Below the pieces are notes generated by a model. The model saw only the letters and a program-made list of their open reading frames with translations. It had not been told where the DNA came from and searched no databases. From assembly GCA_938035945.1 (NCBI GenBank), contig CALHOU010000051.1, forward strand, positions 1-33,963: a stretch of 33,963 nucleotides of DNA, in the 5' to 3' direction. The stretch comes from an uncultured Granulosicoccaceae bacterium (GTDB lineage: Bacteria > Pseudomonadota > Gammaproteobacteria > Granulosicoccales > Granulosicoccaceae). Every line of letters starts with the position of its first letter. The stretch's first letter is position 1. This document shows, piece by piece, positions 15,812-23,779 of this stretch. The position numbers and the translations under genes were made by a program.

Positions 15812-18154
15812 ATGCACATTGCCGATAATCAGAACAGTAAACTCATGCTGCTGGACGAGCCAAAATCGGGTCGACTCACGATCCAGTATTCTCCAACGGC
15901 AAAAACAGTGCTGGCTGAGAATCCGCCGCGATTTACTTGGCTACCGACCATTGAAGACGGTGCACAGTACGTATTGCGAGTATCGAGCGATAACAACTAT
16001 GCGGCAAGTAATACGCATGTATTTGAAGGAATCACGCTTAATTTTTTCACCCCAAGCTCGGTACTCCCGGCAGGTGAATATGTTTGGTCATATGCAGTTT
16101 GGTCGCCTGATAATCGTGCAGCGATGAGTCATTGGAGTAGTGATCGACAATTCACGATACCGCCAGGCTTGCCGGAGACACCCCTTGTATCCCGTCGTGA
16201 TCGCTTCGCTCAATCCAACAAAGACCATCCGCGGCTGTGGATGACTAAAGACGGTATTGCCGCATTTAAGCAAAGCTTAGCCAGCGACCCCAGCCATTGC
16301 ACTTGGGATGTGTTTTATGAAAAGTCGGTTGCACCCTGGATGGATCGAGATGTGATGCAGGAGCCTGCGGGCTACCCAAACCATCAACGCGTGGCCAATG
16401 TTTGGCGACAGACTTATATTGATCTACAAGAACTTATCTATGCGATTCGGCATTTAGCTGTTGGTGGTGCTATTACGGAGAATGCTGAGTTAACGGCTCG
16501 TGCCAAAGACTGGCTATTAGAAGCGGCTTCCTGGAGCCCATCGGGTACAACCTCGCGCAGCTATACAGATGAGTGGGCGTTTCGAGTAAACGGCGCTTTA
16601 GCATGGGGCTACGACTGGCTGTACGACGAGCTAAGCTCAGAAGAGCGCGATCTTGTGCGTACCGCGTTGCTGGTTCGAACACGAGAAACGGCAGATCATA
16701 TAATCAAACATGCAAACATTCAGTTATTTCCGTTTGATAGTCATGCGGTAAGAGCCGTCTCCGCTGTGCTAATACCAGCAGCCATCGCATTGCTTGATGA
16801 CGAACCAGAAGCAGAAGAATGGCTAAACTATGCAATAGAATTTTTATCCACTGTGTATTCACCTTGGGGTGATGCACAAGGTGGGTGGGCAGAAGGGCCG
16901 CACTACTGGATGACGGGTATGGCCTACCTTATCGATGCGGTAAATTTAACCAAGAGCTATACCGGAATAGACTTATATCAACGTCCGTTTTTCCAACACA
17001 CCGGTGATTTTCCTCTATACACAAAAGCACCGGACACACGACGGGCGACCTTTGGCGATGACAGCACTATGGGCGATCTGCCGTCGTTAAAGATCGGTTA
17101 TAACCTACGACAGTTTGCTGGTGTTACCGGCAACGGCGCTTATCAGTGGTATTACGATGAAATCAAACGTAACGACCCCGGTACTGAAATGGCGTTCTAC
17201 AACTACGGTTGGTGGGATCTTAATTTCGATGAATTGGCTTATCGTACCGATTTTCCAATAGTCGAAGCAAAACCACCGGCAGAGGGCGATACCTTGCGCT
17301 GGTTTAAAGGCGTTGGATGGGCCGCCATACAAACCAACATGACTGACCCGGCAAATCATATTCAGTTTGTGATGAAGTCATCGCCGTTCGGTTCGATTAG
17401 TCATAGCCATGGTGATCAAAACGCATTTTGTCTTGCCGGCTTCGGTGAGGATTTAGCCATTCAATCCGGCCACTACGTTGCGTTTAATAGCACCATGCAC
17501 CAGAACTGGCGGCGTCAAACGCGATCTAAAAATGCGATTCTTATTGACGGTAAAGGACAATATGCTGGCAAGGATAAAACCCAAGCCATGACATCGACCG
17601 GTGAGATTGTAATCGCGGAGCAGCGTGAAGACCACATATACATACAAGGTGATGCAACGGCTGCCTATCAATCGCTAACGCCGGAAGTCACTAAAGTACT
17701 AAGAGATGTGTATTTCGTTAATAACAGCTATTTCGTCATCGTAGATGCGATCGATGCAAACAGCCCAGTCTCTATTGATTGGTTACTGCACGCAAATGCA
17801 CCGATGGATTTAAGTGCGACGACTTTTCGCTATACAGGAGAAAAGGCTGGGTTCTACGGACAAATATTATGGTCTGAGGCGGGAGCTGCAAGCTTAACGC
17901 AGATGACGGATTTTCCAGATGTGGACCCTGTCGACTACGATGGCTTACCTGTGAGCACCTGTTTAACGGCACGTTACCCAAAGGCGGTTAGGCACCGTAT
18001 TGCCACATTGATAGTGCCTTATGCAGCCGACAACCCGCAACGTATATTCAGCTTTCTGGATGACCAAGGGTATGATTGTGATTTGTACTTAACCGATTCT
18101 GAAGATCGCAGTTTTAAAGTCGTTGTACCAAAAACGTTCGATGTTGGTCGTTAA
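15812..18154 (+). CDS. Exotype oligoalginate lyase, polysaccharide lyase family 15
   Basis: Cleaves alginate oligosaccharides by beta-elimination, releasing unsaturated monouronate. The 780 aa length fits Atu3025 of Agrobacterium and A1-IV of Sphingomonas A1. Domains: an N-terminal beta domain (residues 12-120, LLDEPKSGRLTIQY), an alpha/alpha toroid (about 135-470) and a C-terminal heparinase II/III-like beta-sheet region (GSISHSHGDQNAF onward). The catalytic residues align by position and context: His311 and Arg314 (FDSHAVRAVS) and Tyr365 (GGWAEGPHYWMTG). There is no signal peptide, so it works in the cytoplasm on imported oligomers, as its neighbours imply. No ribosome site is evident before 15812; a second ATG at residue 12 is possible. 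A glycosaminoglycan substrate is a less likely alternative. Confidence 0.92.
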   Translation: MHIADNQNSKLMLLDEPKSGRLTIQYSPTAKTVLAENPPRFTWLPTIEDGAQYVLRVSSDNNYAASNTHVFEGITLNFFTPSSVLPAGEYVWSYAVWSPDNRAAMSHWSSDRQFTIPPGLPETPLVSRRDRFAQSNKDHPRLWMTKDGIAAFKQSLASDPSHCTWDVFYEKSVAPWMDRDVMQEPAGYPNHQRVANVWRQTYIDLQELIYAIRHLAVGGAITENAELTARAKDWLLEAASWSPSGTTSRSYTDEWAFRVNGALAWGYDWLYDELSSEERDLVRTALLVRTRETADHIIKHANIQLFPFDSHAVRAVSAVLIPAAIALLDDEPEAEEWLNYAIEFLSTVYSPWGDAQGGWAEGPHYWMTGMAYLIDAVNLTKSYTGIDLYQRPFFQHTGDFPLYTKAPDTRRATFGDDSTMGDLPSLKIGYNLRQFAGVTGNGAYQWYYDEIKRNDPGTEMAFYNYGWWDLNFDELAYRTDFPIVEAKPPAEGDTLRWFKGVGWAAIQTNMTDPANHIQFVMKSSPFGSISHSHGDQNAFCLAGFGEDLAIQSGHYVAFNSTMHQNWRRQTRSKNAILIDGKGQYAGKDKTQAMTSTGEIVIAEQREDHIYIQGDATAAYQSLTPEVTKVLRDVYFVNNSYFVIVDAIDANSPVSIDWLLHANAPMDLSATTFRYTGEKAGFYGQILWSEAGAASLTQMTDFPDVDPVDYDGLPVSTCLTARYPKAVRHRIATLIVPYAADNPQRIFSFLDDQGYDCDLYLTDSEDRSFKVVVPKTFDVGR

Positions 18155-18204
18155 ACCAACAAAACTAAATTATTTTCAAACACACAGCATAGGTAGAAAC
18201 AAGT

Positions 18205-18951
18205 ATGGATCTTAAAGGTAAAACGGCGATTGTGACTGGTGGTGGACGCGACATAGGTCGTGCGACAGCGATTCGCTTAGCGCAGGCCGGCGCTAATGTC
18301 GCTATCAACTATCACAGCAGCTCTGAAGGTGCGATGTCTGCGGTTGCAGAAATAGAAGCTGCTGGTGGTGCCGCCATGGCTATGCAAGGTGATATGACGA
18401 AAGAAGCAGAAGTAGCAAAGCTTGTCGATGCTGCGGCTGAAAAATTTGGCAGTGTTGATGTCATTGCGCATATCAGCGGTGGCTTGGTTGCGCGTAAGCC
18501 ATTACCAGAGCTAACGCTAGATCACTGGCAAACTGTGATGGATTTGAATGCAACTTCGTTCCTGCTAATCGTTAGAGCTGCATTGCCAAAGATGACAAAT
18601 GGTGGTTCGATTGTAGTCACAGCTTCTCAAGCCGGTCGTGACGGCGGTGGACCGGGAGCGATTGCTTATGCTGCGTCAAAGGGTGCAGTCGTGACTATGG
18701 TTCGTGGTATGGCTAAAGAGTTGGGCCCTAACATTCGTGTCAACTCAGTTTGCCCAGGCATGATTGATACGGATTTCCATAATACGTTCACAAAGGACGA
18801 AGTGCGTAAGAATGTAGCGAATGCAACGCCATTAAAACGCGAAGGTAAGTCAGAGGACGTGGCTAACTTGATTTGTTATTTGGCGTCTGAGGAAGCGGCG
18901 TTTGTCACAGGTACCAATGTTGATATTAACGGCGGTACTTTGTTCTCTTAA
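18205..18951 (+). CDS. SDR-family DEH reductase (A1-R type)
   Basis: Short-chain dehydrogenase, 248 aa, predicted to reduce 4-deoxy-L-erythro-5-hexoseulose uronate (DEH) to 2-keto-3-deoxygluconate with NAD(P)H. The cofactor motif is TGGGRDIG near residue 11 and the catalytic Tyr-x-x-x-Lys is YAASK. Two stretches are characteristic of the A1-R DEH reductase as I recall it: GGLVARKPLPEL and GGGPGAIAYAASK; PGMIDTDFH also matches. It follows the lyase by 50 bases and is probably co-transcribed, matching the lyase-reductase order of the Agrobacterium Atu3025-Atu3026 pair. NADH versus NADPH preference is not decided from sequence. Confidence 0.85.
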   Translation: MDLKGKTAIVTGGGRDIGRATAIRLAQAGANVAINYHSSSEGAMSAVAEIEAAGGAAMAMQGDMTKEAEVAKLVDAAAEKFGSVDVIAHISGGLVARKPLPELTLDHWQTVMDLNATSFLLIVRAALPKMTNGGSIVVTASQAGRDGGGPGAIAYAASKGAVVTMVRGMAKELGPNIRVNSVCPGMIDTDFHNTFTKDEVRKNVANATPLKREGKSEDVANLICYLASEEAAFVTGTNVDINGGTLFS

Positions 18952-18972
18952 GAACTTCTCGTAAGAAGTTCT
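18951..18972 (+). terminator. Hairpin directly after the DEH reductase stop
   Basis: A 9-bp perfect stem (18951-18959 with 18964-18972, loop CGTA) begins on the last base of the stop codon. No T-tract follows, so it may be a 3'-end stabiliser rather than a classical terminator. Confidence 0.4.
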
Positions 18973-18999
18973 CGTGAAAACGCGGGTGATCGACTAACT

Positions 19000-19028
19000 T
19001 GTAACGGTCTTAACGCTAGGCCGTTACA
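19000..19028. terminator. Second hairpin between the convergent DEH reductase and kdgF genes
   Basis: An 11-bp stem (19000-19010 with 19018-19028, one T-G wobble, loop TAACGCT). There is no clear T-tract on either strand. It lies between convergent genes and may block read-through; its function is inferred from position. Confidence 0.4.
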
Positions 19029-19029
19029 T

Positions 19030-19073
19030 GGTTATAAAAGGATAAACGCGATGATTTATAGAAAATCATCGCG
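19030..19073 (-). terminator. Rho-independent terminator overlapping the kdgF stop
   Basis: A perfect 11-bp stem, CGCGATGATTT with AAATCATCGCG (19047-19057 with 19063-19073, five-base loop), is followed on the minus strand by TTTATCCTTTTAT. The stem spans the last codons and stop of kdgF. Confidence 0.65.
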
Positions 19074-19379
19074 CCTTGGTGTAAAGGTATCAATCAAAGT
19101 ACCTGGTTCTAAGCACACGCAGCCGTGTTCAGCATTGCTTGGAATAACAAAACTGTCACCCGGTCCCACTTCGGTTTTCTTGCCATCTACCGAGAATATG
19201 AATCGACCAGACTTAACAAAGGTAGATTGAACATGAGGATGGTTATGCAGTTTCCCTTCAGCGCCTTCTTCATTGAAACAGAAAGCGACGACCATAAGGT
19301 CGGGGTGATCGGCCAGCACTTGGCGAGTAACGTCGGGGTCGGCATCGATAACTGGAAAAGATGTCATGTAGTCGCTCAT
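19056..19379 (-). CDS. kdgF: KdgF, unsaturated uronate to DEH/DKI converting cupin
   Basis: Small cupin, 107 aa, the usual KdgF length. KdgF catalyses conversion of 4,5-unsaturated monouronates from alginate or pectin to the linear ketonised form, a step otherwise spontaneous. Metal-binding residues are His47, His49, Gln51 (HNHPHVQ) and His85 (AEHGCVCLEPG). The C-terminus LIDTFTPRRDDFL is nearly the family consensus. It lies opposite the DEH reductase and is divergent from manD across 113 bases. There is no clear ribosome site before ATG 19379. It places the lyase product directly into the reductase step. Confidence 0.9.
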   Translation of the reverse strand: MSDYMTSFPVIDADPDVTRQVLADHPDLMVVAFCFNEEGAEGKLHNHPHVQSTFVKSGRFIFSVDGKKTEVGPGDSFVIPSNAEHGCVCLEPGTLIDTFTPRRDDFL

Positions 19380-19492
19380 GTTTTAATTTTTCGTTGGATG
19401 AATAATTTAACACACAGGCAAGTGAAAGTAACAACAGCCCAAACAACCAACCAGGGATATTACTCTGCCTGCGGCTATCGGAGAGCCAGTTG

Positions 19493-20719
19493 ATGAAAAT
19501 TACTGATGCGAAGGTATTTGTTGGTGGACCAGGCAAAAACTATGTCACGTTGAAGGTGATGACCGACCAAGGCGTTTATGGCCTTGGTGATGCAAGCCTA
19601 AACAATCGCGAAACGCTACCCGCTGCGTATCTTAACGATTACCTAATACCAAATCTTATCGGTCGCGACCCGCGCAACAGCGAAGACCTGTGGCAATACT
19701 TTTATCGCGGCGCCTATTTTCGCCGTGGGCCCATTGCCATGGCAGCCTTTGGGGCTGTCGATATGGCTTTGTGGGATATAAAAGCAAAGCTTGCTGGTAT
19801 GCCTTTGTATCAGTTGTTCGGTGGTAAGAGTCGAGATGGTGCACTTGTTTATGCTCATGCCACAGGGTCAGATCTAGAAGATCTAATGAACTCTATAGCC
19901 CACTACCAAGCCTTGGGCTATAAAGCGGTGCGAGTGCAATGCGGTATACCGGGCATGCCCACAGCCAGTTACGGCGTGGCGGACAAGGGCTTATCCGATA
20001 AACAATTCATCACCGACTTTAGTGGCATTGTGCCCAAAGAAGAAATTTGGGATACCGATAAGTACATGCGTTTTATGCCAGACGCACTGGCGCAAATACG
20101 TGATCGCTTCGGGCCGGATCTGAAAATATTACACGATGTGCATCATCGTCTACTACCTAGAGAAGCAGCACAATTTGCCAAGGCAGTAGAGCCTGTTGGA
20201 TTGTTTTGGCTAGAAGACCCAACGCCTGCCGACGATCAGGATGCGTTAAAACTTTTACGCCAACATTCAACCGTACCTATCGCCATTGGTGAGGTATTTA
20301 ATTCCATTTGGGATTGTAAGCAACTCATCGAGAACGAGCTGATCGACTTTATTCGAGTAGCCGTTACATACGCCGGTGGCATCACGCATGTAAAGCGGAT
20401 TGTTGATCTGTGTGCATTGCATCATGTGCGCACCGGTTTTCATGGCGCGCCAAGTCATTCGCCGATAAGCATGGCAGCACAGGCACACCTGAATGCCTGG
20501 GCGCCTAATTTTGGAATTCAAGAGTACTTAGTGTTAGGCACGCCAGAGTGCGATGCTTTGTTTCCATCCAAACACCGTTTGGAGCAGGGCATGATGATCG
20601 TCAGTGACGAGCCTGGTTTAGGTGTGGACTTCGATGAAAACGAAGCAAAGCAATACAGCTATAAACCTGGAAGCCATCCGGTCGTGCGATTAGAAGACGG
20701 CACGCTTTGGAATTATTAA
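19493..20719 (+). CDS. manD: D-mannonate dehydratase, ManD/RspA enolase superfamily
   Basis: Dehydrates D-mannonate (some members D-gluconate) to KDG, 408 aa, in the mandelate racemase subgroup of the enolase superfamily. The capping domain is residues 1-110 and the barrel 115-370. The Mg ligands are Asp215 (ILHDVHH), Glu241 (FWLEDPTP) and Glu267 (IGEVFNSIW). The catalytic set includes Arg147, Tyr160, His217 and His317 (GFHGAP). The ATG at 19493 has GGAG upstream; a TTG one codon earlier is an artefact. Its product is the same as that of the DEH reductase, so two uronate routes meet at KDG. Members vary from efficient mannonate dehydratases to near-inactive ones. Confidence 0.92.
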   Translation: MKITDAKVFVGGPGKNYVTLKVMTDQGVYGLGDASLNNRETLPAAYLNDYLIPNLIGRDPRNSEDLWQYFYRGAYFRRGPIAMAAFGAVDMALWDIKAKLAGMPLYQLFGGKSRDGALVYAHATGSDLEDLMNSIAHYQALGYKAVRVQCGIPGMPTASYGVADKGLSDKQFITDFSGIVPKEEIWDTDKYMRFMPDALAQIRDRFGPDLKILHDVHHRLLPREAAQFAKAVEPVGLFWLEDPTPADDQDALKLLRQHSTVPIAIGEVFNSIWDCKQLIENELIDFIRVAVTYAGGITHVKRIVDLCALHHVRTGFHGAPSHSPISMAAQAHLNAWAPNFGIQEYLVLGTPECDALFPSKHRLEQGMMIVSDEPGLGVDFDENEAKQYSYKPGSHPVVRLEDGTLWNY

Positions 20720-20765
20720 GCAACTGAACACGCAACGCACAGCAAGTTCGCGCGATATTTTCAAT

Positions 20766-22070
20766 ATGGCTTGGCCAATGGCCATGCGCGCGGTGATGAT
20801 GTTTTCGATTGTCATCATCGATCTTTATTTAGTGTCGTCACTGGGTGAAGAAGCGGTTGCATCTATTGGTATTGCCACGGTCATTATCGGCATGGTCATG
20901 GGCACCACGTTTGCGTTCGCGAATGCCATGCAAATAAAAGTGGCGCAAGCCTACGGCACTGAGAACCCGCTTGAACTAAAAACCGCCTTTTACTGTGGGC
21001 TAGTCATTAACCTGCTTATTGTGCTTAGCGGCATCATATTGATCGTGCTGTTTGGCTTTTGGATGGTGAATCTAATGGCCCACAACACTGAAATTGCCAA
21101 TGGCGCATCGCAGTACTTGACTGTATTTATATTAGTTTTATTGGCTGAAAGTATGAGCAGTGCGTTTGCCAGTCATTTTAATGGCTGCGGGCAAACCAAG
21201 CAGGCGTTCTATAGTTTTCTTATTTCAGCACCGCTTAATGTTGGGTCGAGCATAGTTTTTATTTTTGGATTGTATGGTTTTCCGCAAATGGGTTTGGTGG
21301 GTGCGGCTTGGGGTTCATTTTTGGGAGCCCTGTTGCGCCTGACGTATCTCGCGTTTATGTTTTATCGCACACATGGCTTATTTACTCATGTTCAAGGTTG
21401 GATACATGGTCGCTTCGTAGTAGCAATTTCACGACAATTCCAATTTTCATGGCCGATAGCGGCGACCTTTGTCAGCATGACCTTCGCGGTGCAAGCGTGT
21501 ATGGCGATCTATTCAAACTTAAACGTCTATCAATTTGCGGCTATAACTTTGATCATGCCGTGGGTGAGAATAGCGGGGCAGTTAAGCTACACATGGACTC
21601 AAGCCACCGGTATTTTGGTTGCGCAAATGCTCGGAAAAGAGTTCACACCTTCAGAGCTTGATGAGTTTCTAAGCCGTGCGTGGCGTGGCGCATTTAAATG
21701 CGCAGCTGTTGCGGCCTTGGGTTATGCCTTGATAATTTTTTCAACTGGTTGGGTCTACGCCGACTTAAGCCAGGAAACCAGAGATGCACTGTTTAGCTTT
21801 CTACCAGTATTAATCCTGCTTCCATTCCCCCGGGTATCAAACGCGATTTGCGGTAACGTACTAAGAGCGTCAGGCGATACCAAGTCGTCGATGAATATAT
21901 CCATGTTTGCTAACTGGGCGTTTATGGTGCCTGTAACGGCACTATTTGTATTGGTGCTAGAACTGTCCGTGACTTGGGTTTTCGCGTTGTTTTTATTCGA
22001 AGAGTTTGTGAAGTTTCCGCTGTTTCATCGTCGTATTTGGAGCAAGGAGTGGCAGGTTCGTAAAGTTTAA
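20766..22070 (+). CDS. MATE-family transporter
   Basis: Multidrug and toxin extrusion-type permease, 434 aa, with about twelve membrane segments in two homologous halves (N-half LVSSLGEEAVASIGIATVI; C-half near FQFSWPIAATFVSMTF). The visible ATG at 20766 has no ribosome site. Family-like residues (SRDIFN) sit in frame upstream, so the true start may be a non-ATG codon such as CTG 20724, five bases after manD. Close spacing suggests co-transcription with manD. MATE proteins normally export cations or drugs in exchange for sodium or protons; a role in sugar-acid traffic is only a guess from location. Confidence 0.85.
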   Translation: MAWPMAMRAVMMFSIVIIDLYLVSSLGEEAVASIGIATVIIGMVMGTTFAFANAMQIKVAQAYGTENPLELKTAFYCGLVINLLIVLSGIILIVLFGFWMVNLMAHNTEIANGASQYLTVFILVLLAESMSSAFASHFNGCGQTKQAFYSFLISAPLNVGSSIVFIFGLYGFPQMGLVGAAWGSFLGALLRLTYLAFMFYRTHGLFTHVQGWIHGRFVVAISRQFQFSWPIAATFVSMTFAVQACMAIYSNLNVYQFAAITLIMPWVRIAGQLSYTWTQATGILVAQMLGKEFTPSELDEFLSRAWRGAFKCAAVAALGYALIIFSTGWVYADLSQETRDALFSFLPVLILLPFPRVSNAICGNVLRASGDTKSSMNISMFANWAFMVPVTALFVLVLELSVTWVFALFLFEEFVKFPLFHRRIWSKEWQVRKV

Positions 22071-22156
22071 ACGTCGCAATGCCTGCTACCTGCCACGCTA
22101 ACGAATATCCCATGTTTTAAAGGGTTTAGGCAGAATTTTCTAAAGCTTTCTCAGTA

Positions 22157-22185
22157 TTGACGCATAAATCATATACTAGTATGGT
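22157..22185 (+). promoter_or_regulatory. Candidate promoter with overlapping palindromic operator
   Basis: TTGACG (22157-22162) and TATGGT (22180-22185) are separated by 17 bases, 62 bases before the tctC ATG. The perfect 10-bp palindrome ATACTAGTAT (22173-22182) overlaps the -10 element, a layout suited to repression, perhaps by the GntR protein encoded at the end of the cluster. Confidence 0.5.
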
Positions 22186-22246
22186 AGAGCAGTCTAAACC
22201 CAAAAACTGGGCGACAAATCCGTTCGATACTTGAGGAGAAGTGAAA

Positions 22247-23239
22247 ATGTTTAATCCGTTTATCGCATTGCGTAAACGCCTAATAAGTAAGGTCGCACTT
22301 GCGGCTCTCATGCTTGTTGTTGGCGGTTCATCTGCACTAGCCGCATATCCTGAACGCCCAATTACCCTTATCGTGCCTTGGGGTGCTGGTGGTGGTACTG
22401 ATGCAACGGGCAGAATGATTGGTACTTTGCTCGAAGCCGAGCTGGGTCAACCAGTGAATGTTGTTAATCGTACTGGCGGTAGTGGTGTTGTAGGGCACTC
22501 GGCAATAGCAACTGCAAAGCCTGATGGATATACCATCGGTGTGGCGACGGTTGAAATTGGCATGATGCACTGGGCTGGGCTTACCGAGCTTACTGGTAAA
22601 GACTACACCCCGATTGCATTGTATAACTATGATGCCGCAGGCTTTCAAGTCGCCGCAGATTCACCTTGGGAAACAGTACAAGATGCGGTTGATGCCATCA
22701 AGGCGAACCCTGGTAAACACAAAGCTTCAGGAACCGGTCAAGGTGGAATCTGGCACTTGGCTCTAGCGGGAATGTTAAACACAGCTGGAATTGCACCAGA
22801 TGCTTCACCTTGGGTACCTTCTAAAGGTGCTGCACCCGGTTTGCAAGAACTCGTTGCTGGTGGTGTTGATATCGTGACTTGCTCAATCGTTGAAGCTGGT
22901 GCGCTTATCGATGCAGGTAAGGTAAAAGCGCTTGCGGTTATGGATACCGATCGCAACGGTGCTTTCCCTGATGTACCAACACTGGGTGAATCGGCGGGTC
23001 TTGATTGGCAAATGGCTGCATGGCGTGGACTTGCAGGCCCTAAAGGTATGCCAGAAGAGGCGACTGCAACCCTGACGACAGCGTTTGAGAAAGTTTGGAA
23101 GTCTGATGAATTTCAAGAGTTCATGAAGGGGCGTGGCTTTGGTTTGGTTTGGAAGCCAGGGGCTGAATTCAGTGAATGGATGGAAAACAGTGATGCTGCA
23201 TTGGGTAGTGTTATGAAAGCGGTTGGACTTGCCAAGTAA
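22247..23239 (+). CDS. tctC: Tripartite tricarboxylate transporter substrate-binding protein (TctC/Bug)
   Basis: Periplasmic binding protein, 330 aa. A signal peptide spans residues 1-33 (cleaved near SSALAA), then the Bug-family start YPERPITLIVPWGAGGGTDATGR. The second carboxylate-binding loop follows KPDGYTIG. ATG 22247 is preferred over GTG 22241 because GAGGAG lies nine bases before it. It is the first gene of a three-part secondary transporter. Ligands of the family are carboxylates and sugar acids; the one here is unknown, though neighbouring uronate genes make a sugar acid reasonable. Confidence 0.92.
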   Translation: MFNPFIALRKRLISKVALAALMLVVGGSSALAAYPERPITLIVPWGAGGGTDATGRMIGTLLEAELGQPVNVVNRTGGSGVVGHSAIATAKPDGYTIGVATVEIGMMHWAGLTELTGKDYTPIALYNYDAAGFQVAADSPWETVQDAVDAIKANPGKHKASGTGQGGIWHLALAGMLNTAGIAPDASPWVPSKGAAPGLQELVAGGVDIVTCSIVEAGALIDAGKVKALAVMDTDRNGAFPDVPTLGESAGLDWQMAAWRGLAGPKGMPEEATATLTTAFEKVWKSDEFQEFMKGRGFGLVWKPGAEFSEWMENSDAALGSVMKAVGLAK

Positions 23240-23272
23240 GTGCAACGAGGAATAGGTGCGGAGCTGCATTGA

Positions 23273-23773
23273 GTGCGTTTTAACGACGCAATCATTGGTG
23301 CCGTGTTGGTTGTTTTCGCCATTGCTGAAATAGCCTACGCGCGCACCTTTCCTTCTTTATTTGGCCAGAACTACGGGCCCGATCTATTTCCGACAATCAT
23401 TGGACTGGGCTTGTTAGCCTGCGGTCTTGTTTTAATCTACAGTGGTTTAGTGGCAAGGCGTTCTTCGAACGCGGTGCGTGAGCACGCTTCAATTGCGAAT
23501 TGGGCGGATCTTAGTGCTATTTCGAGCTCTAACGCCGCAAGAATAAATGCCTTACTCATAGTACTTATACCCCTGGTTTATATTCTATTTTCCGACACCA
23601 TTGGTTTTGCGTTGTTGTCGGTTACTTCCATTGCCCTGTTAATTTACCGCATGGGTTCATCAATTCTGGTTGCGCTCATGGTCGCTGTGTCGGCGACGGC
23701 AGTAATTCAAGTGTTGTTTGCAAAAGTTTTGTTGGTGCCATTACCTTCCGGCTGGCTTCAGGGTTTTATTTAA
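23273..23773 (+). CDS. tctB: Tripartite tricarboxylate transporter small membrane subunit (TctB)
   Basis: Small four-helix membrane protein, 166 aa, matching TctB in length and order. Hydrophobic segments run from residue 4 (AIIGAVLVVFAIAEIAYA), across a central hydrophilic loop (about 62-88), to the C-terminal helices. It has a GTG start with GGAG about nine bases upstream. It starts 33 bases after tctC and ends six bases before tctA. The sequence is poorly conserved in this family, so the call leans on position. Confidence 0.87.
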   Translation: MRFNDAIIGAVLVVFAIAEIAYARTFPSLFGQNYGPDLFPTIIGLGLLACGLVLIYSGLVARRSSNAVREHASIANWADLSAISSSNAARINALLIVLIPLVYILFSDTIGFALLSVTSIALLIYRMGSSILVALMVAVSATAVIQVLFAKVLLVPLPSGWLQGFI

Positions 23774-23779
23774 TACGCT

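Noticed and set aside
15812-18154. Heparin or chondroitin lyase as the primary call
   Set aside because: The heparinase II/III-like fold is shared, but the whole-length match to the PL15 alginate exolyase pattern and the AlgQ-type importer favour alginate.
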